DNA from: SXOA01 sp051004015
Lineage (GTDB): Bacteria; Planctomycetota; Planctomycetia; Pirellulales; Pirellulaceae
Direction: 5' to 3'
Assembly: GCA_051004015.1 (NCBI GenBank)
Contig: JBPCKT010000083.1
Location: 1 to 16,336, forward strand
Length of the DNA stretch: 16,336 nt
Below the pieces are notes generated by a model. That model was not told the DNA's origin and did no database searches. It saw nothing but the letters and a program-made list of their open reading frames with translations. The translations under genes and the position numbers were made by a program. Positions 1 to 6,884 of this stretch are shown here, one piece after another. Each line of letters begins with the position of its first letter. Position 1 is the stretch's first letter.

Positions 1-588
1 TGGTGGTGCTGATCGCAATCGTCGGCACCGGATCGCCGCTGGTCAGCCATTTTTCCGCCGTCATGCGGTCGAGATCGTCGAACGTATACTGCGTGACCCG
101 TTCGTTGCGGTCCTTCTTGCGGGTGAGATTACCCGCGGCGTCGTGATAGAAGCTCCGCGTGTTGTTGAGCTCGTTGGTCTCCATCGTCACGCGGCCGGCG
201 TTGTCGAAGGCCCACGAGGTGTCGTTATTGACGGGATCACGGAGATTGATCAAACGGCCCATCAGGTCATAGGTGAACCAGGTCTTGCTGGTAATGGTCC
301 CCAGGGGGTCCGTGATCGAGGCCAGGCGATTCATGTAATCGTAGGCATACGTCGTGACCGAAGCAGTGACGCCGCCGGTCCCGTCGGGGTCGGGGGTGGT
401 GACGCTGGTAGGCTGGTCGAGCATGTTATGAACGGTCGATGTCACGTACCCCTCATGATTCGTCACCGTCGCTTGCCGGCCGTAGGCGTCGTACCCGTAA
501 TCGGTATACCGGCTCAGTGGATCGGTCATCCGGCTGATCAGCGAGTTGCTGCCGTAGGTCCAGGTCCAGACCGGAGCGGAGGGCAAAC
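1..588 (-). pseudogene. RHS/YD-repeat protein fragment, continues off the left edge
   Basis: The minus-strand frame is open from about 588 to the window edge and reads as tandem YD (RHS) repeats. Visible units include 'YDAYGRQATVTNHEGY', 'YDYMNRLASITDPLG', 'YDLMGRLINLRDP', 'FDNAGRVTMETNELNNT' and 'FDDLDRMTAEKW', each with the Y/F-D-x-x-G/N-R core. RHS proteins are large secreted or surface shells, often with a toxic C-terminal tip; neither the N-terminus nor a tip is visible here. There is no start codon of its own: upstream the frame continues without a stop into reverse transcriptase sequence, so this is the right-hand remnant of a larger gene joined to foreign coding sequence. The repeat family is certain; whether any of it is expressed is unknown. 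Confidence 0.88.
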
Positions 589-616
589 AACGGTTCCTGC
601 CACCTTTTCCTCCCCC
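589..616. repeat. Purine/pyrimidine-rich junction motif between RT and RHS sequence
   Basis: Between the last recognisable RT residues (…FDNISH) and the first recognisable RHS residues lies a 28-bp strand-biased stretch, on the plus strand 'ggttcctgccaccttttcc' plus a run of C. It encodes a GGGKGGRNR-like linker that belongs to neither family. I recall similar 'ggttcctgacaccttttcc' strings recurring in planctomycete genomes, but that is memory and was not checked. It may be a short repeat at which the two sequences recombined. Confidence 0.3.
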
Positions 617-1204
617 GTGGCTGATGTTGTCGAAGAAGCCCCGAATGTCCGCATCGATGATCCAGTTCACCTTTCGATTTGTGACTCCCACGTACAGGGC
701 ATCCAGAGCTCGGTGGGGGCTTCGTCCGGGACGAAAACCGTAGCTGAACCCGAGAAAGTCCTGTTCGTAGATGCATTCCAGAACCGTGCGTGCCGCCTGT
801 TGGACAATTTTGTCTTCCAGTGCAGCGATTCCCAGTGGCCGCATTTTGCCATCCGCTTTCGGGATGTACGTCCGCTTGGAAGGCTTGGCCCGGTAGGCTC
901 CGCGATGGATTCGTCCGTGCAGATCGTCGATCCGCCGTTCAAAGTCCCGCGCGTAGTCATGCCACGTCTCGTCATCGACTCCTGGGGCCGCTTGCTTCTT
1001 CAGATCGAAGAAGCTCGCCCGCAGGAGTTCCGGCGTGAGGTGGTGCAGCAAGCTGGTGAACTTCAGCTTCTTATCCTTCTGTGCCGCTTCACGTACGCCG
1101 AGCAATCCACGCGACCTGGGTACGAACGGCGAGCCGTCCGCGTTCTGGCGTTGAGTCCAGTCCAGTAGCAATTGCCCCGTGTTCTCCTTGGTCAGTCCCC
1201 TTTG
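617..1204 (-). pseudogene. Group II intron reverse transcriptase/maturase (LtrA-like), N-terminal part only
   Basis: The frame opens just after an in-frame TGA at 1207-1205 that belongs to the IS21 end. It reads the N-terminal half of a group II intron-encoded protein: 'LLHHLTPELLRASF', 'AAPGVDDETW', the RT-0/1 block 'SKRTYIPKADGKMRPLGI' followed by 'ALEDKIVQQAA', then 'FSYGFRPGRSPHRALDAL' and the first catalytic-aspartate block 'IDADIRGFFDNISH'. In the family these help the intron RNA fold and reverse transcribe it into new sites. The YADD catalytic block, the thumb/maturase X domain and any endonuclease domain are absent, because at about 617 the frame passes into RHS repeats. The native N-terminus is also missing, cut at the IS21 end. 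It cannot be an active reverse transcriptase. Confidence 0.9.
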
Positions 1205-1250
1205 TCAGGGGGCGGATTAAATGCAGCCAGTCGGGGGCAGAATTAGCAGC
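1203..1250 (+). repeat. IS21 left inverted repeat (IRL)
   Basis: TGTCAGGGGGCGG at 1203-1215 is the terminal block. It is followed by AAATGCAGCCAG at 1219-1230 and GGGGGCAGAATT at 1233-1244, the same half-motifs that make up the internal repeats. In IS21-family elements such sub-terminal repeats are transposase binding sites; that role is inferred here. Confidence 0.88.
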
Positions 1251-1284
1251 CTGGGTTTAGATGCTTGAATAATCGTTAATGACG

Positions 1285-2148
1285 CTAGGTTTGGCAAGCC
1301 TCTGCAGGTTGGTCCGTTCCTTTTTTCCTCTTGCTGGGAGCGGGTGGCGAGCCGGGGGGCAGAATGGCTGCATTTGGTTTTTCAGCGGTCTCGACCTCGG
1401 TCGCGGACAATTCGGCGCGGGCTTGCTGGTTCCGCAGGCGATAACTTTTTCCGGCGATCGGAATCACGTCCGCGTGGTGAAGAAAGCGATCGAGTATCGC
1501 GGTGGCACTCGGCACGTCACCGATGAGCTTCCCCCATTCTTGAATGGGGCGGTTGCTGGTCATCATCGTCGAGCGGGTTTCGTAGCGCCGCATTATGATC
1601 TCGAACAAGAAGTCCCCGCTACGACGCGCTAAATTTTTCATCCCCATGTCGTCCACGATGAGCAGGTCGGGCCGCAAGTACTTACCCAAGATGCGCTCCT
1701 GCCCCTCGAGCGCTTCATCGTGCAGGAAGTCCCGCACGACGTCGAAGATCGAGCGATAGAGAACCACATGCCCCTGTTTGATGGCCTCGTACCCCAGAGC
1801 TTGGGCCAAGAATGACTTTCCCGTCCCAGGTGGTCCCACGAGTAAAACGTCCTTGGCTTCGCGAATGAAGCGGCACGTCGCGAGGTCGTAGATCTGTGCT
1901 CGCTTGATCGACGGATTGAACGACCAGTCGAAGTCGCTCAGCGGTCTCACTTCCCGGAAGTTGGCCGCTTTCACGCGGCGTTCGATCTGCCGCTGTTGCC
2001 GCACCATGAGTTCATCCTGAAAGATGAGCTCCAGGAACTCGGCATGGTTCAGCTGATGGCCGGCTGCTTCCTGCAGACGGACGTCGAGGGACTGGGCGAG
2101 CCCCGACAGACGGAGTTGGTGAAGGGCAGATTCTAAGCGTTCATTCAT
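1285..2148 (-). CDS. istB: IstB-like AAA+ ATPase of the IS21 element
   Basis: The 287-residue protein is the helper ATPase that assembles on target DNA and activates the IstA transposase. It shows an N-terminal helical IstB region, Walker A GPPGTGKS at 105-112, Walker B DLLIVDDMG at 161-169, a TSNRP sensor segment at 197-201 and the family's closing 'FLHHADVIPIAGKSYR' at 222-237. The start at 2148 was chosen because it is preceded by AGGAGA at good spacing and overlaps the istA stop in ATGAATGA, the translational coupling usual in IS21; a longer frame to 2193 would run inside istA. The last ~45 residues are an extra tail holding NAAILPPGS (259-267), which is a DNA repeat of the element read as protein, followed by a basic KRKK stretch. 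It looks intact. Confidence 0.95.
   Translation of the reverse strand: MNERLESALHQLRLSGLAQSLDVRLQEAAGHQLNHAEFLELIFQDELMVRQQRQIERRVKAANFREVRPLSDFDWSFNPSIKRAQIYDLATCRFIREAKDVLLVGPPGTGKSFLAQALGYEAIKQGHVVLYRSIFDVVRDFLHDEALEGQERILGKYLRPDLLIVDDMGMKNLARRSGDFLFEIIMRRYETRSTMMTSNRPIQEWGKLIGDVPSATAILDRFLHHADVIPIAGKSYRLRNQQARAELSATEVETAEKPNAAILPPGSPPAPSKRKKGTDQPAEACQT
1350..1377 (+). repeat. Internal IS21 repeat copy 1 (inside istB)
   Basis: The copy contains GCAGAATGGCTGCATTT at 1359-1375, preceded by GAGCCGGGGG-type sequence. On the minus strand it encodes NAAILPPGS near the IstB C-terminus. The same 17-mer is present at 3751 and 3871. Confidence 0.85.
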
Positions 2149-4030
2149 ACGGCTTCTCCTGGTGGAACAAGGATGGGGAATTACCATGGACACTGTCTGG
2201 TGAAACGGAGCCGGGCTCTGCAGAGGTGCAACCTGGCGAGGGATAATCAGATCGGGGCGGTGACGCCGCCAATGAGCCCTGTGCGAGCAGATCGCCAGGG
2301 CTTCTTTCTTGCGCTAGCCCAGGCCTCATTGCCCCGCCATGCCTTTCCAAACCTTCGCCCACGGAAGGGCGATCTGCCTGGCGATGGAACGCCTGAGCGA
2401 CGATGGCGGCGTAGTCATCCAGCGGCCGAATCAGCGGATGTTCTTCCAGGAAGGGGAGTGGCTCTTGCCGAGCAGCCTCGCGGCCCACTAGTTTCCGTAT
2501 TGTCCGCAGTCGCCAGCAGCTAAACGAAAACGCGATTTCGCAGGCTTTTTCCAGGACTTGGCAGGAATGCTTCTTCGTCAGCGAGAGCAGTCCTTGCAGG
2601 ACGCGCGTCCCTTCGACGCCGCGGGCGTTGACCATCGCTTCGGCCCACTGCTGCGTCTGGCTGCCGACCAGGCTCACTTTACTCAGCAGATATTTCACGC
2701 CGTGTTCCAGGCCGCTGATCTTCTCCCGCACGATGTGCTGAGCGTGCGTGCTAAAGCGTCCTTGCTCATGCCGCACATGAATGGCGATCTGCTCGAAGCG
2801 ACCATTGAAGATGCGGACCAGCCGTGCATCCCATCGGACCCAGACTTCGCGCCCCAGATACTCGGGAGGCGCTGAATAATAGGCTCGTGCCACCTCGACG
2901 TGGCCGTCCCGGTTCACACGCCGCCTGGCTTCTTGGAAGGAGGCGAATCTCTCCAGCGGCAGCGGCGATAGGGCCGCGCGCTCCGCGCTTTCAAAGAGCT
3001 GCTTCACTTGCCGCTTGGTGGTCCCATGAATCCGCGTATCGGCGACGGTCCGCTCCCAGTCCGCCAAGCACTTGTTCTCTTCTTCGAGGCTGGTGAAGGT
3101 TCGCGCCTTGAGCGCGTTGTTCTTGACATATTTAACCCCGGCCTCGATCTTCCCCTTGTGCCGGGGCGTATAGGGTTTCGTGGGAATGATCACCGTGCCG
3201 TAGTGCCGGCAGAAGGATTGCACCTTGGGAGTGAGCTCGGGATCGAACCAGTCGGGGTGTGCGACCGCGGCTTTCAAATTATCGATCACCAAGGTCTTGG
3301 GCACGCCCCCAAAGTGATTGAAGGCGTTTTCCAGGCAGCGGAAGAAGTCCTCGGCCGTCTGCGTGAACGTGGCCTCGCTGTACCCCTTGCGGCTGTGACT
3401 GAGGACGATGCGGAAGACGTTCGTCTTGCGGCGCTTGCCATCGGGTCCCACGACCGGAGCGCCGCTGCCGAAGTCCACCTGCGCTTCTTCGCCGGCACCG
3501 CACTCCATGCGGCGGAAAGGGAGCGGCGTCGTGGCCCCGAGGCCCCGCACGAACCGCTTCACGCTGTCGTAGCTCCCCGTGAAGCCGTGGTCTGCTCTCA
3601 GATCCTGCCAGATTCGTTTGCCGGAGAGCTGCTGGTCCAGCATCGACAGAATCAGCCCCCGTAGCGGCTCGCATTGATGAGGCCGGCCGCGTGGCGAAGA
3701 GGCCCCAAGTCCGGGAGGCTGAGGCAAATTATCATTGGCCGAGCCGGCGGGCAGAATGGCTGCATTTGCTGCGGCCACAAAATCCGCAACATCCGCACCA
3801 GGCGAATCGCCGGGGAGCGGAGCCGGGAGGCCAGGAAAAGTGGCTGCATTTGACCCGTCCGAGCCGGGGGGCAGAATGGCTGCATTTGAGGCAGCCTGCG
3901 CCGGTCGTAGGTGTCGCGCTACGGTCCCGCGGTCGATCCCCAGTTCACTGGCGATCCTCCGCCCGGACCATCCTGCGGTATGCAGCTGTTGTATCGACTG
4001 ACTTTTTGCCATCTTGAGGACATTCGCCAT
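2141..4030 (-). CDS. istA: IstA-like DDE transposase of the IS21 element
   Basis: The 629-residue protein catalyses transposition. An N-terminal helix-turn-helix is visible ('GWSGRRIASELGIDRGTVARHL', about 20-41), and an RNase H-fold catalytic core with D186 (in QVDFG), D250 (in VIDN) and E296 (in HKGKIEAG). A linker of about 75 residues between the HTH and the next conserved part carries NAAILPPGS (49-57), NAATFPG (61-67) and NAAILPAGS (89-97), encoded by DNA repeats of the element; this makes it longer than most IstA proteins. The start at 4030 has GGAG seven bases upstream and leads straight into the HTH; an ATG at 4093 would fall in the terminal repeat. The gene overlaps istB by 8 bp. All catalytic residues are present, so the element may be active. 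Confidence 0.94.
   Translation of the reverse strand: MANVLKMAKSQSIQQLHTAGWSGRRIASELGIDRGTVARHLRPAQAASNAAILPPGSDGSNAATFPGLPAPLPGDSPGADVADFVAAANAAILPAGSANDNLPQPPGLGASSPRGRPHQCEPLRGLILSMLDQQLSGKRIWQDLRADHGFTGSYDSVKRFVRGLGATTPLPFRRMECGAGEEAQVDFGSGAPVVGPDGKRRKTNVFRIVLSHSRKGYSEATFTQTAEDFFRCLENAFNHFGGVPKTLVIDNLKAAVAHPDWFDPELTPKVQSFCRHYGTVIIPTKPYTPRHKGKIEAGVKYVKNNALKARTFTSLEEENKCLADWERTVADTRIHGTTKRQVKQLFESAERAALSPLPLERFASFQEARRRVNRDGHVEVARAYYSAPPEYLGREVWVRWDARLVRIFNGRFEQIAIHVRHEQGRFSTHAQHIVREKISGLEHGVKYLLSKVSLVGSQTQQWAEAMVNARGVEGTRVLQGLLSLTKKHSCQVLEKACEIAFSFSCWRLRTIRKLVGREAARQEPLPFLEEHPLIRPLDDYAAIVAQAFHRQADRPSVGEGLERHGGAMRPGLAQERSPGDLLAQGSLAASPPRSDYPSPGCTSAEPGSVSPDSVHGNSPSLFHQEKPYE
3741..3769 (+). 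repeat. Internal IS21 repeat copy 2 (inside istA)
   Basis: GAGCCGGCGG followed by GCAGAATGGCTGCATTT at 3751-3767. On the minus strand it encodes NAAILPAGS of IstA. It differs from copy 1 by one base in the G-rich part, which changes P to A. Confidence 0.85.
3833..3852 (+). repeat. Internal IS21 repeat copy 3 (half copy inside istA)
   Basis: AGGAAAAGTGGCTGCATTTG keeps the TGGCTGCATTT half of the motif but has a changed G-rich half. On the minus strand it encodes NAATFPG, so the reading frame and the first three residues of the peptide are kept. Confidence 0.7.
3861..3889 (+). repeat. Internal IS21 repeat copy 4 (inside istA)
   Basis: GAGCCGGGGG followed by GCAGAATGGCTGCATTT at 3871-3887. On the minus strand it encodes NAAILPPGS of IstA and matches copy 1 base for base over the core, although the two lie about 2.5 kb apart in different genes. 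Confidence 0.85.
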
Positions 4031-4092
4031 ACGTGGTCTCCAGCAACTTGGAAGATGTTGCTGCAAACCAACGGCGAACCGCGCTCCATTCA

Positions 4093-4146
4093 AAATGGCT
4101 GCTTTTCAATTCTGCCCCTGCTGCTGTTTTTGACCGCCCCCTGACA
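4093..4146 (-). repeat. IS21 right inverted repeat (IRR)
   Basis: CCGCCCCCTGACA at 4134-4146 is the exact inverted partner of the left end. Inside it lie AATTCTGCCCC at 4108-4118 and AAATGGCTGC at 4093-4102, matching in order the inner half-motifs of the left end. The right end lies upstream of istA, so the istA promoter should fall in or near it. Confidence 0.88.
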
Positions 4147-4148
4147 TC

Positions 4149-4781
4149 GTGGCAGCCAAGTTCTTGCCGGCGTACATTGAACTCAAGGCCGATTTGGGGG
4201 AGTGGGACCAGGGGGCGTTTAGCGAGGACATTCCGTTCGTTCACAATTTGGGAGAGGCGGACGTGGGAAACCGCAAGGCGCATTTGGTCCGCAATGTTTC
4301 CAACGACAAATGGTTCTGGTCGATTCAGACGATTGCTTCCTACGAACCGGATGCGGGCCGTGATTTCGATGCAGACAAAACCCCCTGGTTAGCTGGCTAC
4401 GCTTTCAACAATCAGACGGACGCTAACGGCAAAGGTGCTTATATTTACTTATTCACGGAAGTCCTCCGCGACATCAATGCTTATCCTGGAGACCCACCAC
4501 CCTATCCACCCGGATTCAAGGAAATCACGCTCGATGATGCAGTCCTCGTGCAGCGCTCGTTGCTTCATGAGATCGGGCACGAGATGGGGGGCTTTCACCA
4601 TTCCGGTGCGACAGCAGACCAGTCGACCGTCAAGGACGAGGGGCCGATGGACACCAATAACCTTCTCTACGGGAACGACATGGATCTCCAGTTTACGCCA
4701 CGTCAACTCGGCCGAATCCAGTCGGCGATCCTGGTAGGCGCTTATGGCAGCCAACCGTTGAACCTTCCGGGGGATCCGTAA
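4149..4781 (+). pseudogene. Metzincin-type zinc metalloprotease, 5' end removed by the IS21 element
   Basis: The 210-residue reading frame contains a perfect HExxHxxGxxH zinc site (H140, E141, H144, G147, H150 in 'HEIGHEMGGFHH') and a following 'GPMDTNN' that fits the Met-turn (M167), then 'LQFTPRQLGRIQ', which resembles the end of small metzincin domains. The family hydrolyses peptides with one catalytic zinc, usually outside the cytoplasm. The first possible codon, GTG at 4149, lies three bases past the IS21 end. No ribosome site or signal peptide is present, and the upstream frame meets a stop inside the terminal repeat at 4131, so the N-terminal part of the gene has been lost. The catalytic module itself looks undamaged. 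A secreted repeat protein starts 31 bp downstream, which suggests a former two-gene unit. Expression is doubtful unless the IS end supplies a promoter. Confidence 0.75.
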
Positions 4782-4812
4782 CGCTGCCTCTGCGACTCAA
4801 GGAACCCCTGCC

Positions 4813-6696
4813 ATGCGTTTCACGATTGTTTGCATGTGCCTCGCTCTGGCGCCGCACGGTCTTGTCTGCGCCGATCCCCCTCCGGTAAGCGTGAAGCTCG
4901 TCACCAAGTCGGTCATTGAGCCGGTGCTGGTTGGCGACACTCTCCCCTTGAAAATCGTCATCGAGAATCGAAGCCACGCGGCACTTCAACTGAAGGATAT
5001 GCGGACTCTCAGCCCGGAGTCGGTGAAAAATGGGAGCAATCATTACCAGCCGTATTATGACCTCTGGCTGACCAAGCCGGACGGCAAGCGCGTGCTCGTG
5101 CGTAGTTCCTCGGCAACGGCGGAAGGGGACGGGGATGATCCCCTAGACAAACGCTTGGGACTAGCACTGAGTTTCTCCGTGCCGCCCGTCGGCGGCTTGG
5201 CGGTCCCAATTATGGTCGCCCCGGACAGCAGTTACATCTTTTACGAGATTGTCCTCTTTTCAACGGCGGGGCTGACCATCGATGTTCCCGGCGAATACCG
5301 TCTCGTCGCCACCATCGGGACGGATCGGGGAGATTTCCGCAGCGAAGAGTTTGTGTTTCGAGCGCACGAGCGCACCGGAATGATGGAACAAGAATTGACG
5401 AAAGAGTTGCTCAAGATCCCCGAATTCTATCGGTATGAATTGGAATTCTGGGATCGGCTCAGCGATGTGCCGCAATACGCCGCCGCACTCAATCAGCGAC
5501 TCGCGGGCATGGGAGGCAGCGGCAACCTCTGGCGAGACCTAAAACTTCATGATCAAGTTGGGGAAGCGTGCCAACGAATCCAGCTCTGGACCCAGGGGAA
5601 TGAGGAGTTGAGCGAGTATGTCCGCGGTCGCATCGCGTTCTTTGGCTTCTTTAATGAACCAGTAAATGAGATTCGGAGGGAGCTGGTCTTCATCAACCTG
5701 GCACGGTCGTGCGCGCGCAGGAATCAGTGGCAATTGGCGGCGGACGTTCTGGCGAAGCTTCCCCCGGAGGCAATTCACTCGATCGTTCAGCTTCGCAAGC
5801 AAGTTGCCCAAGCGGTCGCCGGCAAGCCCATCGCGAGCGTCAGGTTGGTGACGAAATCGGTCGTCCAGCCAGTCGAAGTTGGCGATACATTACCGCTGAA
5901 AATTGTCGTCGAGAATCTGAGTGGAGCGGATCTCAAACTGAACGACATCCGCAGCCGCACCGACGCGTCTCGTGGCGCTAATCAGTATCAGCCCTATTTC
6001 GATCTTGGGATGGTCAAACAGGAAGGGAAGTTAGCCGGTGCCGTAAGTCACCGAGAGTGGGGTTTCGGCGGAATACGCGGCGATATCGTCATCCCGCCGA
6101 AGAGTAGTTACAGCTTTTACGAAATCGTTTTTCAGAATTACTTTTCGTTGGCCATTGAGGAACCCGGCGAATATCATCTCATCGCTTCCGTTTGGACGGA
6201 TCAGGGCGAACTATGGAGCGACGAGTTCGTGTTTCGCGCCGAGAAGCGTAAAGGATTGACGGGCCGCGAACTGGCAGAACAACTGCACACGCTCCCACAG
6301 GATTTTCGCGATGAATTGCAGTTCGGCAGTCGTCTCAGCAATTGGGGGCGACACACGGATCGGCTCAAGCACATCGTGACAGGCAACCTTTTCCGACATT
6401 TGCAGTGGCACGACGATGTAGGGGATGTAATGGACTCGATCACTGATCGAAATTGGAACGAGGACGAATTGAGCGCCTACGTTCGTGAGAAGATCACGCT
6501 CTTCGTCAAATCAACTGATGAAGTTCGGCGAGAATTAGCCCTGAATAACTTGGCCCAAGTCCTCATTTGGAAAAAGCAGTGGAAGCTTGCCGCGCTGGCT
6601 CTCGAGGCGCTACCGGCGGATTCTAATTATTCTATCGATTGGAAGCGAAAACTGGTCGCGAAGGAACTTTCGAGAAAAGAAGTTGACGGGAAGTGA
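4813..6696 (+). CDS. Secreted protein of two tandem diverged ~300-residue units, function unknown
   Basis: The product has 627 residues. Residues 1-20 form a signal peptide with likely cleavage after 'GLVCA', so it acts outside the cytoplasm. The rest is one unit twice: unit 1 starts at about residue 26 ('SVKLVTKSVIEPVLVGDTLP') and unit 2 at about 342 ('SVRLVTKSVVQPVEVGDTLP'). Each unit has a β-rich front (…KIVxENxS…, 'FYEIV', 'PGEYxLxA', 'DEFVFRA') resembling an immunoglobulin-like fold, and a helical back ending in 'NLAxxxxxxxQWxLAAxxLxxLP'. I do not recognise a named family. The ATG at 4813 has AAGGAA at reasonable spacing. It follows the truncated protease by 31 bp in the same direction, so a shared role such as a binding partner, inhibitor or substrate is possible but unproven. 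Remains of a third unit lie just past the stop. Confidence 0.85.
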   Translation: MRFTIVCMCLALAPHGLVCADPPPVSVKLVTKSVIEPVLVGDTLPLKIVIENRSHAALQLKDMRTLSPESVKNGSNHYQPYYDLWLTKPDGKRVLVRSSSATAEGDGDDPLDKRLGLALSFSVPPVGGLAVPIMVAPDSSYIFYEIVLFSTAGLTIDVPGEYRLVATIGTDRGDFRSEEFVFRAHERTGMMEQELTKELLKIPEFYRYELEFWDRLSDVPQYAAALNQRLAGMGGSGNLWRDLKLHDQVGEACQRIQLWTQGNEELSEYVRGRIAFFGFFNEPVNEIRRELVFINLARSCARRNQWQLAADVLAKLPPEAIHSIVQLRKQVAQAVAGKPIASVRLVTKSVVQPVEVGDTLPLKIVVENLSGADLKLNDIRSRTDASRGANQYQPYFDLGMVKQEGKLAGAVSHREWGFGGIRGDIVIPPKSSYSFYEIVFQNYFSLAIEEPGEYHLIASVWTDQGELWSDEFVFRAEKRKGLTGRELAEQLHTLPQDFRDELQFGSRLSNWGRHTDRLKHIVTGNLFRHLQWHDDVGDVMDSITDRNWNEDELSAYVREKITLFVKSTDEVRRELALNNLAQVLIWKKQWKLAALALEALPADSNYSIDWKRKLVAKELSRKEVDGK

Positions 6697-6749
6697 CCTT
6701 CCGCAGTGCAATCATGCGCATTTGGAAGAGCGGGGGTCCCGGTTGGCGG

Positions 6750-6868
6750 CGGGACGCAAGAAGCAGTGGAAGCTCGCTGCGGAAATCCTGGCAAAGCTCC
6801 CCCCGGAGCCGATTCACTCCGTCGTCAATCTCCGTAAGATCGTAGGCAAAGCAGTTGGGGAGAAGTGA
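6750..6868 (+). pseudogene. Degenerate third copy of the repeat unit (C-terminal scrap)
   Basis: About 50 bp after the stop of the two-unit gene, in a different frame, the DNA encodes 'KKQWKLAAEILAKLPPE' followed by 'PIHSVVNLRK' and 'GKAVGEK', ending at TGA 6866-6868. This matches the end of unit 1 ('NQWQLAADVLAKLPPE', 'AIHSIVQLRK', 'QAVAGK'), while 'KKQWKLAA' matches unit 2. There is no start codon or ribosome site for it. It is best read as the tail of a former third tandem unit left after deletion and frameshift. Confidence 0.7.
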
Positions 6869-6884
6869 CGCCGAAGCCGACCGG

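Larger units (their letters stand above)
1203..4146 (-). mobile_element. IS21-family insertion sequence, complete, 2944 bp
   Basis: The element carries the two-gene istA-istB set of the IS21 family between matching ends. The outer 13 bases TGTCAGGGGGCGG at 1203-1215 are repeated perfectly in inverted orientation at 4134-4146, and similarity continues inward for about 50 bp, including GGGGCAGAATT on both sides. The ends have the TG…CA form usual for the family. No target-site duplication is visible: the left flank ends in 'tccccttt' and the right flank begins 'tcgtggca'. Both flanking genes are cut at the element boundary and are unrelated to each other, which suggests the element took part in a rearrangement after or during insertion. 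Confidence 0.93.

Noticed and set aside
143..1168. 341-codon open frame on the plus strand over the RT/RHS region
   Set aside because: Antisense to well-defined RT and YD-repeat sequence; composition is that of a GC-rich shadow frame.
617..1204. Possible retron or diversity-generating reverse transcriptase
   Set aside because: The blocks PKADGKMRPLGI, ALEDKIVQ and YGFRPGRSPHRAL are the group II intron pattern. No retron RNA or template/variable repeat pair was seen.
3008..3664. 218-codon open frame on the plus strand inside istA
   Set aside because: Antisense to the IstA catalytic core; no ribosome site or domain.
1350..3889. CRISPR-like array from the repeated GGGGGCAGAATGGCTGCATTT motif
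   Set aside because: Copies are few, irregularly spaced and within istA and istB coding frames; they share halves with the IS ends, so they belong to the IS21 element.
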